The notes under the pieces were generated by a model. The model was not told the DNA's origin, did no database searches, and worked only from the letters and a program-made list of their open reading frames with translations. A DNA stretch of 22,967 nucleotides from Acidobacteriota bacterium (lineage in GTDB: Bacteria > Acidobacteriota > Vicinamibacteria > Vicinamibacterales > UBA2999), in assembly GCA_020851835.1 (NCBI GenBank), contig JADZBZ010000118.1, forward strand, positions 1 to 22,967, given 5' to 3'. A program made the position numbers and the translations under genes. Shown here one piece after another: positions 1 to 7,296 of this stretch (within the stretch, counting starts at the first letter, position 1; each line of letters opens with the position of its first letter).

Positions 1-4
1 GCCC

Positions 5-31
5 TCAAGCTTCTGCCGGGGTGCCCGATTA
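5..31 (+). promoter_or_regulatory. Candidate sigma-28 (FliA) promoter of fliC
   Basis: A TCAA element at 5-8 and CCCGATTA at 24-31 are separated by 15 bases. This resembles the enterobacterial sigma-28 consensus (TAAA, 15 bases, GCCGATAA). Transcription would start near position 38-40 and give a leader of about 85 nt before the flagellin start codon. It fits because flagellin is the classic late, sigma-28-dependent gene and fliA and flgM are both in this window. It is a consensus match only. Confidence 0.65.
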
Positions 32-76
32 CCTCCCTGTGAAGCGGGGCGGCGGTGGTCGCCTCCCCCCGAAAAG

Positions 77-115
77 GGCCGGCAGGGACGCCGGCCTCAA
101 CCTCTAAGGATGGAG
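77..115 (+). promoter_or_regulatory. Candidate CsrA-binding leader of fliC (hairpin plus SD site)
   Basis: The arms GGCCGGC (77-83) and GCCGGCC (90-96) form a perfect 7-bp stem with a six-base loop AGGGAC, which presents a GGA in a hexaloop. A second site, AAGGATGGAG (106-115), covers the Shine-Dalgarno element (GGAG at 112-115, nine bases before the ATG). CsrA/RsmE is known to prefer ARGGA motifs, especially in hexaloops, and often uses one hairpin site plus one site over the SD. fliW and csrA lie in the same cluster. The pairing of leader and regulator is inferred. Confidence 0.5.
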
Positions 116-124
116 TGAGTCACC

Positions 125-925
125 ATGGCTTCGTTTTCAGTCGTCAGCAACATCTCCGCGATCAACGCCCAGGCCAACCTGACGGCCACCAACCTCGGTC
201 TCACGAAGACCCTGCAGCGCCTCTCGAGCGGCTTCCGCATCAACACCTCGGGTGACGATGCCGCCGGTCTGGCGGTGGCCAACACCTATCGCTCGAACGT
301 GGCGGTGTTGAACCAGGGCATCCGCAACGCCAACGACGGCCTGTCGACGTTGCAGATTCAGGACGGCGCGCTCAACAACATCTCGACGCTGCTCGATCGG
401 CTGTCGGTGCTGGCTTCGCAGTCGGCTTCGTCCTCGAGCTCGGTGGACCGGAGCGTTCTCGACGCCGAGTTCCAGAGCGTGCTCGGGGAAATCGACCGTG
501 AGGCGACCGTGGCGGGTCTCGACACCGCCCAGGCGTTCTCGGTGTTCGTCAGCAGCGACGGCGCCAACGGTGTCATCGGCGGCGCCATCAGCCAGGTGAC
601 GACGACATCTCTCGGCGTGGGCGCGCTCGACGTCTCGTCGGCGGCCAACGCGGCGACGGCGGTTTCAACCATCGCCTCCGCGGTGACGACCCTCGGCACC
701 ACGCAGGGTGAAGTCGGCACCCTGCAGAACCGCCTGCAGTACGCCATCAGCCTGGCCTCGCAGCAGGCCGTGAGCACCAAGGCGGCCGAGAGCCGGATTC
801 GCGACGCGAACATCGCGGAAGAGTCGGCCAACCTGACGCGGTTCAACATCCTGACGCAGAGCGGCATCGCGGCCCTGGCCCAGGCGAACCAGTCGAACGG
901 TGCGGTCCTCGCCCTGCTGCGGTAA
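125..925 (+). CDS. fliC: Flagellin
   Basis: This is the filament subunit, exported through the flagellar type III system and polymerised under the FliD cap. The 266-residue protein has the conserved D0/D1 N-terminus (the LSSGFRINTSGDDAAGLAVAN segment lies at about residues 33-53, followed by NQGIRNANDGLSTLQ) and the matching C-terminal helix ending in LALLR. Only about 100 residues separate the two conserved ends, so the outer D2/D3 domains are absent or tiny. The ATG at 125 follows GGAG by nine bases. The gene appears monocistronic: it has its own sigma-28-type promoter, a leader with candidate CsrA sites, and a hairpin followed by TTTT downstream. FliW, encoded in this window, is known in other bacteria to bind free flagellin. 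Confidence 0.97.
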   Translation: MASFSVVSNISAINAQANLTATNLGLTKTLQRLSSGFRINTSGDDAAGLAVANTYRSNVAVLNQGIRNANDGLSTLQIQDGALNNISTLLDRLSVLASQSASSSSSVDRSVLDAEFQSVLGEIDREATVAGLDTAQAFSVFVSSDGANGVIGGAISQVTTTSLGVGALDVSSAANAATAVSTIASAVTTLGTTQGEVGTLQNRLQYAISLASQQAVSTKAAESRIRDANIAEESANLTRFNILTQSGIAALAQANQSNGAVLALLR

Positions 926-960
926 CCACCTCGCGGGCTGCGCCTCGGGCCATCGCCCGG

Positions 961-989
961 CGCTGCCTCGCTTCCGACAGCGTTTTCTT
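961..989 (+). terminator. Intrinsic terminator after fliC
   Basis: CGCTG (961-965) pairs with CAGCG (978-982), and inside it TCG (968-970) pairs with CGA (975-977) across a CTTC loop, leaving a two-base bulge. The stem is followed directly by TTTTCTT (983-989). It sits 36 bases after the flagellin stop codon. A smaller hairpin (CGGGC/GCCCG, 946-959) lies just upstream. Together they suggest that most fliC transcripts end before fliD. Confidence 0.6.
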
Positions 990-1009
990 GCCCCGCTCCG
1001 CGGGGCGAG
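987..1009 (+). repeat. GC-rich inverted repeat between fliC and fliD
   Basis: CTTGCCCCGC (987-996) and GCGGGGCGAG (1000-1009) form a ten-pair stem with one G-T wobble and a three-base TCC loop. No T-tract follows on the plus strand, so it is a weak terminator by itself. It could reinforce the preceding fliC terminator or stabilise the 3' end of the flagellin mRNA. Function is unknown. Confidence 0.4.
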
Positions 1010-1060
1010 GCAGGTTCCCGGGGGCAGAGCCGGTATACGGTCTCCGCCCGCCGGGCCTGC

Positions 1061-1076
1061 TGGCAAGCTTCTGGCA
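1061..1076 (+). promoter_or_regulatory. Candidate sigma-54 promoter of fliD
   Basis: TGGCAAG, then CTTC, then TGGCA places GG (1062-1063) and GC (1074-1075) exactly ten bases apart, the diagnostic spacing of the -24/-12 sigma-54 promoter. The -24 half matches the usual TGGCAC well; the -12 half is TGGCA rather than TTGCA. Transcription would begin near 1087, about 38 bases before the fliD start. Many diderm bacteria use sigma-54 for flagellar genes. No sigma-54 activator gene is visible in the window. Confidence 0.4.
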
Positions 1077-1124
1077 TAGACGACAGCGAGCGGTTCCCCG
1101 TGGCACCGCGAATGAGGAGCGCAC

Positions 1125-2453
1125 GTGGCGTCTGGCATCACCTTCAGCGGTTTCAACGACATCGATTTCAACCTCATCCTCAACAGCATCATGCAGCAGG
1201 AGAGTCAGCCGCTGCGGGCGCTGGAGGATCAGCAGACCGCGCTGCGCTCTCGCGTCACGACGCTCGATCTGCTGGCCAACCGGGTATCGGCCCTCGAAAC
1301 CGCGTCCGACGCCCTTTCGAGCGCCAGCGCCGCGGCGTCCTTCAAGGCGACGACCAGCGACGCCACCGCCCTGGGCGTCAGCGCCGGGTCAGGCGCCGTT
1401 CCCGGCCGCTACGACATCGTCGTGAGCCAGCTGGCCCGGGCACAGGTCACCGCCTCCACCAGCACCGTCCCCGACGCCGACACCACCATCGTGGCCGACG
1501 GCGGCACCCTCACGATTGGGGGCGAAACCATCACGCTCAGCGGGCCCGTGACGCTGGCTCAGCTTGCGGCGGCCATCAACGGGGCGGCCGATGCTCCGGC
1601 GCGCGCGTCCGTCGTGCAGTCGGCCCCTGGCAGCTTCCAGCTCGTCCTGACCGGCAAGAGCACGGGCGAGGCCAATGGGTTTGCGGTGACCAGCGGGTTG
1701 AGCGGCGGCAGCGGCGTGGCCTTTGGCGCCAATGCCGTGGACGCCAGCGACGCCCAGCTCACCGTCAACAACATCCCCATCACCAGCGCCAGCAACACCC
1801 TCGACTCGGTGGTCCCCGGCACGACGGTCACGCTCTACCGTCAGGATCCGGCGGCCACGGTGGTCGTGGACGTGGCGAGCGACCCTTCGGCGCTCAAGAC
1901 CAGGCTCGAGTCGTTCGTCTCGGCGTACAACGACCTGGTGAAGTTCGCCAACGACCAGTCGGCGCTGGCCGGCAAGGGCGACCAGTCGAGCATCGGCCGG
2001 GACCCGGTGCTCCGGCAGCTTCGCAGCTCGCTGCGCTCCGCGCTGACAACCGCCTATCCCAATGCCGGCTCGTTCCAGAGCCTTGCCGAGATCGGCGTCG
2101 AGCTCCAGCAGAACGGCACCCTGGAACTCGAGCCCGCGAAGTTCGACGCGGCCATCGCCCATGGCCTCGATGACGTGGCGGCGTTGCTCGGGTCGGGCCC
2201 GGCCGCGCCCGGCGCCTTCGCCGGCATCGAAACACTGCTGCAACAGTACAGCGGCGGCAACGGACTGGTGAGCAGCGCGAAGACGCAGCTCACCTCGCGC
2301 ATGACCCGCCTGGACGACCAGATGGCCCGCATGCAGGAGCGGCTGGCCGCACGACGTCTGGCGCTGCAGCGCGAGTTCACGGCCGCCGACGAGGCGATGT
2401 CGCTGCTCAAGACCCAGAGCGGGTCGTTGTCGGCATTCGGGGCCTCGCTCTGA
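1125..2453 (+). CDS. fliD: Flagellar hook-associated protein 2 (filament cap)
   Basis: FliD forms the cap at the filament tip and guides flagellin into place. The 442-residue protein starts at a GTG (1125) preceded by GAGGAG (1113-1118). The N-terminal segment reads MASGITFSGFNDIDFNLILNS, a variant of the usual FliD opening with a single-turn helix and the conserved isoleucine/asparagine pattern, followed by a long helix to about residue 70. The C-terminal helix (about residues 375-430, rich in RLDDQMARMQERLAARR) is the expected coiled coil that ends most FliD proteins. The length is typical. fliS follows 38 bases downstream, the standard fliD-fliS order, so the two are probably cotranscribed. 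Confidence 0.95.
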   Translation: MASGITFSGFNDIDFNLILNSIMQQESQPLRALEDQQTALRSRVTTLDLLANRVSALETASDALSSASAAASFKATTSDATALGVSAGSGAVPGRYDIVVSQLARAQVTASTSTVPDADTTIVADGGTLTIGGETITLSGPVTLAQLAAAINGAADAPARASVVQSAPGSFQLVLTGKSTGEANGFAVTSGLSGGSGVAFGANAVDASDAQLTVNNIPITSASNTLDSVVPGTTVTLYRQDPAATVVVDVASDPSALKTRLESFVSAYNDLVKFANDQSALAGKGDQSSIGRDPVLRQLRSSLRSALTTAYPNAGSFQSLAEIGVELQQNGTLELEPAKFDAAIAHGLDDVAALLGSGPAAPGAFAGIETLLQQYSGGNGLVSSAKTQLTSRMTRLDDQMARMQERLAARRLALQREFTAADEAMSLLKTQSGSLSAFGASL

Positions 2454-2491
2454 GGGCGGGGGCAGCGGCGAACGGTGGCGGAGGAGAGGGC

Positions 2492-2929
2492 ATGACGCAG
2501 CAGGGATTGAACGCGTATCGGCGGACCGAGGTGCAGTCGCGCACGCCGCTCGAACTGGTGGTGATGCTCTACGACGGTGCCCTGCGATTCGTCACCTCGG
2601 CGCGCGAGGCGATGGCGCGCAAGGACATCCGGGCGCGGCGTGACGCCACCTCGCGCCTGCTCGCCATTCTCTCCCAGCTGCAGAGTACGCTCGACCTCCA
2701 GCAGGGCGGCGAGGTCGCCTCCTCGCTGGACGCGCTGTACGACTACATGACCGAGCGCATCACCACGGCCGCCGTCACCCACGACCCCGCCCCGCTGGAT
2801 GAAGTGCGGCGGCTGCTCGAGATGCTGCGCGAGGCCTGGCAGTCGATCGCACAGGGACCGGCCGGAGACGCGGCGGTGGCCGCGGGCGCGGGTCCGTCCG
2901 GCGCTCCTCCCGTGGAACGGGCGCGGTGA
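2492..2929 (+). CDS. fliS: Flagellin export chaperone
   Basis: FliS binds the C-terminus of unpolymerised flagellin and holds it competent for export; in several bacteria it also cooperates with FliW in flagellin homeostasis. The 145-residue protein carries the family signature: an N-terminal YRRTEVQSRTPLELVVMLYDGALRF segment (about residues 9-33), a helical bundle, and LDALYDYMTERI (about residues 78-89). The last 25 residues are alanine/glycine/proline-rich and not conserved. A strong SD (GGAGGAGAGG) lies before the ATG. Its stop overlaps the GTG of the next gene by four bases (GTGA), which implies translational coupling. Confidence 0.95.
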   Translation: MTQQGLNAYRRTEVQSRTPLELVVMLYDGALRFVTSAREAMARKDIRARRDATSRLLAILSQLQSTLDLQQGGEVASSLDALYDYMTERITTAAVTHDPAPLDEVRRLLEMLREAWQSIAQGPAGDAAVAAGAGPSGAPPVERAR

Positions 2930-3402
2930 CCCGCCAGGACGTCGCCGACGCGCTGGCGCAGTATCGCGCCGGACTGCAGACGGGCATCGAGTTGCTCCGT
3001 CAGCTGCAGAACGTCGCCGACAGGCAGCGGGAAGGCAGCGAGAGCCGCGACTTCAAGCAGCTGGCCGCCGAGGCCGACACACGGAATCGCCTGACGCACC
3101 TGCTGGTCGCGATCGAACCCGGGCTGCGCGACGTCCGGGCATTCCTGGCCTCGCAACCCGACGAGGCCCTGGTCGATCAGCCGGATTATCCGGAGGTGAT
3201 GTCTTTGCGCCAGGCGGCCGCCGACCTGGTGGCCGCCATTCTCAAGAGTGATGGCGCGTCGATGCGCGCGCTGGCCGACGCCGAGCTCGCGCATCGGGCG
3301 GCGCGGGCCAATCTCGAGTGCGGCGAAGCGACGCTGGCGGCTTACCGCCGCGTATTGACGCCGCCCGTGGCGAGCGCGTCGCTCTTGAACGTCCGCGGCT
3401 GA
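2926..3402 (+). CDS. FliT/FlgN-like flagellar chaperone candidate
   Basis: The 158-residue, highly helical protein has no signal peptide or membrane segment. It overlaps fliS by four bases, in the position where fliT (a FliD chaperone) follows fliS in many flagellar operons. The C-terminal half (about residues 100-145) repeats Ala/Arg/Glu-rich helices ending in LAAYRRVL. Sequence similarity to known FliT is not obvious by eye, so the call rests mainly on synteny, size and predicted all-alpha composition. The family evolves fast, and a FlgN-type protein is equally possible. Its last 61 bases overlap, on the opposite strand, the 3' end of the convergent acetyltransferase gene. Confidence 0.6.
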   Translation: MTRQDVADALAQYRAGLQTGIELLRQLQNVADRQREGSESRDFKQLAAEADTRNRLTHLLVAIEPGLRDVRAFLASQPDEALVDQPDYPEVMSLRQAAADLVAAILKSDGASMRALADAELAHRAARANLECGEATLAAYRRVLTPPVASASLLNVRG

Positions 3403-4316
3403 TCCACGTCCCAGGCGGAGGACAGGAAGGTCGCGCCCTCCTCGAATCCGGCCTGCGCGTACAAGCGGCGCGCCCGCTGGTTCTGCTCGTGCACCAGCAG
3501 CGTGAGCTGCGTGCATCCGGCGGCCCGTGCCCTGGCCTTGGCGACCTGCAGCAGCGTCCGCCCGAGACCGGCGGCCTGCGCCTCGGCCCGCACGGCCAGT
3601 TGCGCCAGGTGCGCCGTGTCGGGCGTGATGCGCGTGATGACTGCGGCCGCGTCCAGGTGATCGGCCCGGGTCTCGGCCACCAGGCTCAGGCCGGGCTCGA
3701 ACACGCCGCAGCCGGCCGAGCCCACCAGCAGCGCCGCATACTCGCACCACTCGTCGATTGAGCCCGAGGGCGCGAAGGGCCGGCTCAGACTGTCGTGCGC
3801 GTAGGCCGAAGCCAGCAACGCCGGCACGCGCCGGACGTCGCTGGCACGCCACGGCCGCACCAGTCTCGCCGTCCCGGAGCCGGGCTCCGGGCCACCGGAG
3901 GCCGCGAGCCGGCAGTGCAGGTACACATATCGCGCCAGCGTGCCGCGGGCCGCGAGGGCTTGGTCCAGGCCCGGCGCATCGAAGTAGCCGAACCAGAGCC
4001 AGCGGCGCGCCGCGCGGCCGTCGGCCGAGGCGGCCAGCGTCTCGAGCAGTGCCGCGGTGGCCTCCGTCGAATTCGCCAGGAACCCGCCCACCTGCAGGGT
4101 GCCGTCCTGGAGCAGTGCGAAGCACCAGCCGGCCGGCGCGTCGTGGACGTCGCGGGCGATGGCGCCCACCACGGTGCCCGCCCGGCGGCCGGCTTCCACG
4201 ACGGACCACATGGCCGAGGTGTCCCACGACAGCGTGTCGTGCCATCGCGCCCGTTCACCAGCATAGAGGCTGGCGACGACCGCGTCGTCGGCGTCACGCC
4301 AGTCACGCGCCTGCAT
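3342..4316 (-). CDS. GNAT-family N-acetyltransferase, two-domain
   Basis: The C-terminal half (about residues 150-300 of 324) is a GNAT fold. The acetyl-CoA-binding motif is seen as AQAAGLGRTLL (Q247, G250, G252), and motif B as NQRARRLYAQAGF (N279, Y286, G290, F291). The N-terminal 140 residues look like a second, degenerate GNAT-like domain with no clear motif A. The ATG at 4316 begins MQARDWRDADD; the open frame continues upstream but runs into csrA. It lies eight bases after the csrA stop and so is probably the last gene of the flgM-csrA operon. Its substrate is unknown. A role in modifying flagellin or another flagellar protein is a guess from location only. It ends convergently, overlapping the fliT-like gene by 61 bp. 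Confidence 0.8.
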   Translation of the reverse strand: MQARDWRDADDAVVASLYAGERARWHDTLSWDTSAMWSVVEAGRRAGTVVGAIARDVHDAPAGWCFALLQDGTLQVGGFLANSTEATAALLETLAASADGRAARRWLWFGYFDAPGLDQALAARGTLARYVYLHCRLAASGGPEPGSGTARLVRPWRASDVRRVPALLASAYAHDSLSRPFAPSGSIDEWCEYAALLVGSAGCGVFEPGLSLVAETRADHLDAAAVITRITPDTAHLAQLAVRAEAQAAGLGRTLLQVAKARARAAGCTQLTLLVHEQNQRARRLYAQAGFEEGATFLSSAWDVDQPRTFKSDALATGGVNTRR

Positions 4317-4324
4317 CGCGGGGC

Positions 4325-4612
4325 TCAGGCGCCGGGCCCGGCCTGGGCCGGGGCGGTGCGGTGAGGCGAGGTCTGGGCGGACAGCCGCGCCCGCAGGCGG
4401 GCGGCCAGGCCGGTGGCCTCGATCGCGTTGGTCGACGCGGCAGACTTGTTGGCGGCGCACACCGCATCGTAGACCTCGCGGCGGTGGACGGACACCTCGA
4501 TCGGGGCGACGATGCCCAGGCGCACGCCGTCCTTGCCGACGCGAAGGACACGCACCTCGATGCCGTCGCCGATGACGATGGCTTCGTTCCGTTTACGGGT
4601 GAACACCAGCAC
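4325..4612 (-). CDS. csrA: Carbon storage regulator CsrA, translational regulator
   Basis: CsrA dimers bind GGA motifs in mRNA leaders and, in flagellar clusters, usually repress flagellin translation. The 95-residue protein starts at GTG (4612) with the canonical opening (M)LVFTRKRNEAIVIGDGIEV. It continues with VRLGIVAPIEVSVHRREVY, which includes the RNA-contacting VHR segment with Arg44. About 35 C-terminal residues (Ala/Arg/Thr/Pro-rich) extend beyond the usual 60-70-residue length. It begins four bases after the fliW stop. FliW is known from Bacillus to antagonise CsrA by direct binding; candidate CsrA sites lie in the fliC leader here. Confidence 0.94.
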   Translation of the reverse strand: MLVFTRKRNEAIVIGDGIEVRVLRVGKDGVRLGIVAPIEVSVHRREVYDAVCAANKSAASTNAIEATGLAARLRARLSAQTSPHRTAPAQAGPGA

Positions 4613-4616
4613 GGGA

Positions 4617-5054
4617 TCACCCCAGCAGCAGTTCGTGGTGCGTGGAATAGGGGCTGTCGGCCGGCACGACCTGCAGGCCAATCATCCGTCGCGGGTTGAT
4701 GACCACCGGCGCCCGCATGTTCACGAGCACGCGGCGCCCCTCCAGGCGCACCAGCGCGAGCCACAAGAGCGAGTCGTTCTCGTCGGCGGCCAGCCGTCGG
4801 CGGTCGGCCGGCGGCAGCACCGCCTCGTACTCCGGCAGGACGACCCGCGGGTCGAGCGCCAGAAACGACGGGCCGGCCTCATCGAGTCCCTGAAGGCGCG
4901 CGAGCGGTTCCAGGTCGGGCGACGACATGACGACGAAGTGGCGGCAGCGCTCGAAGCCGGGCATGCCGTCGACCATGGTGACGGCATTGGGCACGGCCGG
5001 ACCGGCCGCCTCGGCCGTGGGAGGGAACCGGGCCAGTGCGGAGGCCGCGCTCAT
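4617..5054 (-). CDS. fliW: Flagellar assembly factor FliW
   Basis: FliW binds free flagellin; when flagellin is exported, FliW is released and inhibits CsrA, which re-opens flagellin translation (established in Bacillus and Campylobacter). The 145-residue protein has the family features: MVDGMPGFERCRHFVVM at about residues 27-43, FLALDPRVVLPEYE near the middle, and a C-terminal VLVNMRAPVVINPRRMIGLQVV segment with the conserved N-x-R-A-P-V-V-I-N core. The ATG at 5054 overlaps the flgL stop by four bases (ATGA). The longer open frame upstream is inside flgL and is not coding. csrA follows four bases after the stop, the commonest fliW-csrA arrangement. Confidence 0.95.
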   Translation of the reverse strand: MSAASALARFPPTAEAAGPAVPNAVTMVDGMPGFERCRHFVVMSSPDLEPLARLQGLDEAGPSFLALDPRVVLPEYEAVLPPADRRRLAADENDSLLWLALVRLEGRRVLVNMRAPVVINPRRMIGLQVVPADSPYSTHHELLLG

Positions 5055-5938
5055 CGCAGGAAATCCATCAGGGAGACACGCCCGGCGGTGCTGATGGCGC
5101 CGAGCGCCGCGCGATACGCGGTGTCGGCGCGGCTGAGATCGCTGGCCGCCTTGGCGAGATCGGCGTCCTCGTCCTTCGAGAGCCGCTTCTGGCTCGCGAG
5201 CTTGAGGCTCGAGAGTTGGCGCTGTTCTTCCTCGAGGCCGTTGAGATCGGTGCCCACCTGGCTCTGCGCCCGGGTAGCCCGATCGAACGCGCGATCCAGC
5301 GCCGCCGCTCCCGCGGCCATCCCGGCATCGTCGCCCGCGCGGATCGCCGCCGCCAGATCGTCGATGACCGTGAAGAGGTCCGTTGGGTCGGTACCCTGGA
5401 CGATGGCCTGGCCGTTGCGCGCCGTGGCGACCGTGCGGCTCTGGCCGATGTCGACGGCCACGGTGCCGGCATCGCCCTGGTAGGTCCACACGCCGGCCAC
5501 GCGCGCGTAGGCATGGGTGCGCGCCTGAGCGCCGGCGAAGAGCGACGTGCCGCCGACCGACAGGTTGATGGTGCCCAGCACGGCATCGCGGATGCCTTCG
5601 AGAGCCAGCGCCGCCGCCTCGCGCGACTCGATTGTCGCCTGGCTGCCGCGCGCGCCGGCGGTGCGCACCTTGGCCTCGGTAATGCGCTCGATGATGTCGG
5701 TGAGAGCGGTGTCCATGCCCGACAGCCGTGCGGCCGCCGAGTCGGAGGCGCGCGTGTAGGCATCGAGGGTGGCGATGTCGGTGCGGCTGCCAATGGCGCG
5801 CTCGGCCGCGGACGGATCGTCGCTCGCCGCGCGGAGGCGCCGGCCCGTGGCCAACTGGTCCTGCGCGCGGTCGAGGGCGGCCGCCGCCACGTTGAGGGAG
5901 GCGACGCCGTCGTTCAGGTTGCTGAAGGTGACGCGCAT
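5051..5938 (-). CDS. flgL: Flagellar hook-associated protein 3
   Basis: FlgL is the second hook-filament junction protein and resembles flagellin at both ends. The 295-residue protein opens MRVTFSNLNDGVASLN and has the junction-protein motif ATGRRLRAASDDPSAAERAI (about residues 31-50). It ends with the C-terminal D0 helix DTAYRAALGAISTAGRVSLMDFLR. The length is close to the family norm of about 300. The start overlaps the flgK stop by one base (TGATG) and its stop overlaps fliW by four bases, so translation of flgK, flgL and fliW is likely coupled. Confidence 0.95.
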   Translation of the reverse strand: MRVTFSNLNDGVASLNVAAAALDRAQDQLATGRRLRAASDDPSAAERAIGSRTDIATLDAYTRASDSAAARLSGMDTALTDIIERITEAKVRTAGARGSQATIESREAAALALEGIRDAVLGTINLSVGGTSLFAGAQARTHAYARVAGVWTYQGDAGTVAVDIGQSRTVATARNGQAIVQGTDPTDLFTVIDDLAAAIRAGDDAGMAAGAAALDRAFDRATRAQSQVGTDLNGLEEEQRQLSSLKLASQKRLSKDEDADLAKAASDLSRADTAYRAALGAISTAGRVSLMDFLR

Positions 5939-7296
5939 CAGGAAGCTCCGACGAAGCTCATCAGGGAGTCGAGCACGGTGTTGACCGTGGAGAAGAAGCG
6001 GGCGTTGGCTTCGTAGGCCCGCTGGAACTTGAGCATGTTGGCGGATTCCTCGTCGAGCGAGACGCCCGACACCTGGTCGCGCAGACGCGCGACCTGGGCG
6101 ACCACCTCATGGCGACTCTGCTGTTCGGCTCGCGCCGTCTGTGTATCGCTGCCCACGCGGTAGACGAGCTGTCCCCAGCTCTCGCTGAAGGTCGCCGTTC
6201 CCCCGGACATGGTGCGGGTGTCGCGCAGGTCGGCCAGCGCGCGCGCGGTCTGGTTGTCGCCGGGCGCGCCCGTGCCGGAGGCGGCAACCAGTGTCGGATC
6301 GGCGTCGATGGCGGCATCGAGCTGCAGGGCCGCAGCCGCGCCGGCCACGCCAGCCAGCGGAGCGAAGAAGGCCTGGCCGGGGTTGCCATTCAGGTCGAAG
6401 CCGCCCTGGTGCACCGTGTTCACCGACTGCGCCACGCCGTAGGCGAGCTCGTCGAGCCGGGCCTGGTAGGCCGGCAGGCGCGTGTCGCGGGCGTCGAGCG
6501 CACCGGCCAGCCGGCCGCGCGCGATGGAGGTCGTGATGTCCGCGCCGCCAATCGACAGCGACGCGAGCCCCGCGGGCGGTGTGCTGGTGACTTCCACCGG
6601 ATAGGTGTCCGCGCCGACCACCAGCGCCCGGCCGCCCGCGATGGAGACGTCCACGGCGCCGTCGTCGCGGTGAAGCACCGAGACATCGGCCAGTTCGGCC
6701 AACTGCTGGAGTGCCACTTCGCGCTCGTCGCGCAGGGCTTCGGCGTCGCCGCCGATGGCGCCCCCGATGGCCTGGTTGAGGCGAGCCACGCGCGTGGCGA
6801 GGGCGTTGACCTCGTTGACGCCGGCGCGAACCTGGGTGTCGGCATCCCGGCGGGCCGAGGTGAGCCTGGCGGCCATGTCGTTGAACGAGCGGGCGAGCAG
6901 TCGGCCCTGTTGCAGCACGCCGTCGCGGGCGACCGTGGAGGAGGGGTCGGAGGCCAGGGCCGAGAAGCCGTCGAAGAAGGCCGACAGCCGTCCGTCGATG
7001 GACTCGCCGGACCGGCCGAGTGCCGTCTCGACGACGCTGAGCGAGTCGGCCAGCGCCGCCTCGCGGGCCTCGGCGGGAATCTCCTGGCGGACGCGCGCCT
7101 CGAGCAGCAGGTCGCGCCGGGCGCGGATGCCCTGGACCTCCACGCCGCCAATCAGCGACTCGGCGAGCAGCAGCGCGCGGCGCGAGTAGCCTTCGGTGTT
7201 GAGGTTGGCGATGTTGTTGCCCGTCACGCTCAGCCCGGCGCGCTGGGCGTCGAGGGCGTGTGAGGTCATCGTGAGGATGCTGAACAGGCCCGACAT
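5938..7296 (-). CDS. flgK: Flagellar hook-associated protein 1
   Basis: FlgK is the first hook-filament junction protein, exported late and assembled on the finished hook. The 452-residue protein starts MSGLFSILTMTSHALDAQRAG and carries the rod/hook-family N-terminal signature SVTGNNIANLNTEGYSRR at about residues 25-42. Its C-terminus (NMLKFQRAYEANARFFSTVNTVLDSLM) is the conserved D0 helix. It is shorter than the enteric protein of about 547 residues, mainly in the variable middle. ATG 7296 was chosen because it overlaps the upstream stop (TGATG); the 48 extra residues of the open frame are inside the preceding gene. Confidence 0.95.
   Translation of the reverse strand: MSGLFSILTMTSHALDAQRAGLSVTGNNIANLNTEGYSRRALLLAESLIGGVEVQGIRARRDLLLEARVRQEIPAEAREAALADSLSVVETALGRSGESIDGRLSAFFDGFSALASDPSSTVARDGVLQQGRLLARSFNDMAARLTSARRDADTQVRAGVNEVNALATRVARLNQAIGGAIGGDAEALRDEREVALQQLAELADVSVLHRDDGAVDVSIAGGRALVVGADTYPVEVTSTPPAGLASLSIGGADITTSIARGRLAGALDARDTRLPAYQARLDELAYGVAQSVNTVHQGGFDLNGNPGQAFFAPLAGVAGAAAALQLDAAIDADPTLVAASGTGAPGDNQTARALADLRDTRTMSGGTATFSESWGQLVYRVGSDTQTARAEQQSRHEVVAQVARLRDQVSGVSLDEESANMLKFQRAYEANARFFSTVNTVLDSLMSFVGAS

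Noticed and set aside
1100..2173. Plus-strand frame of 357 codons overlapping fliD in another frame
   Set aside because: It is very rich in Arg/His/Gly with no motif, while fliD in the chosen frame has FliD ends and a good SD.
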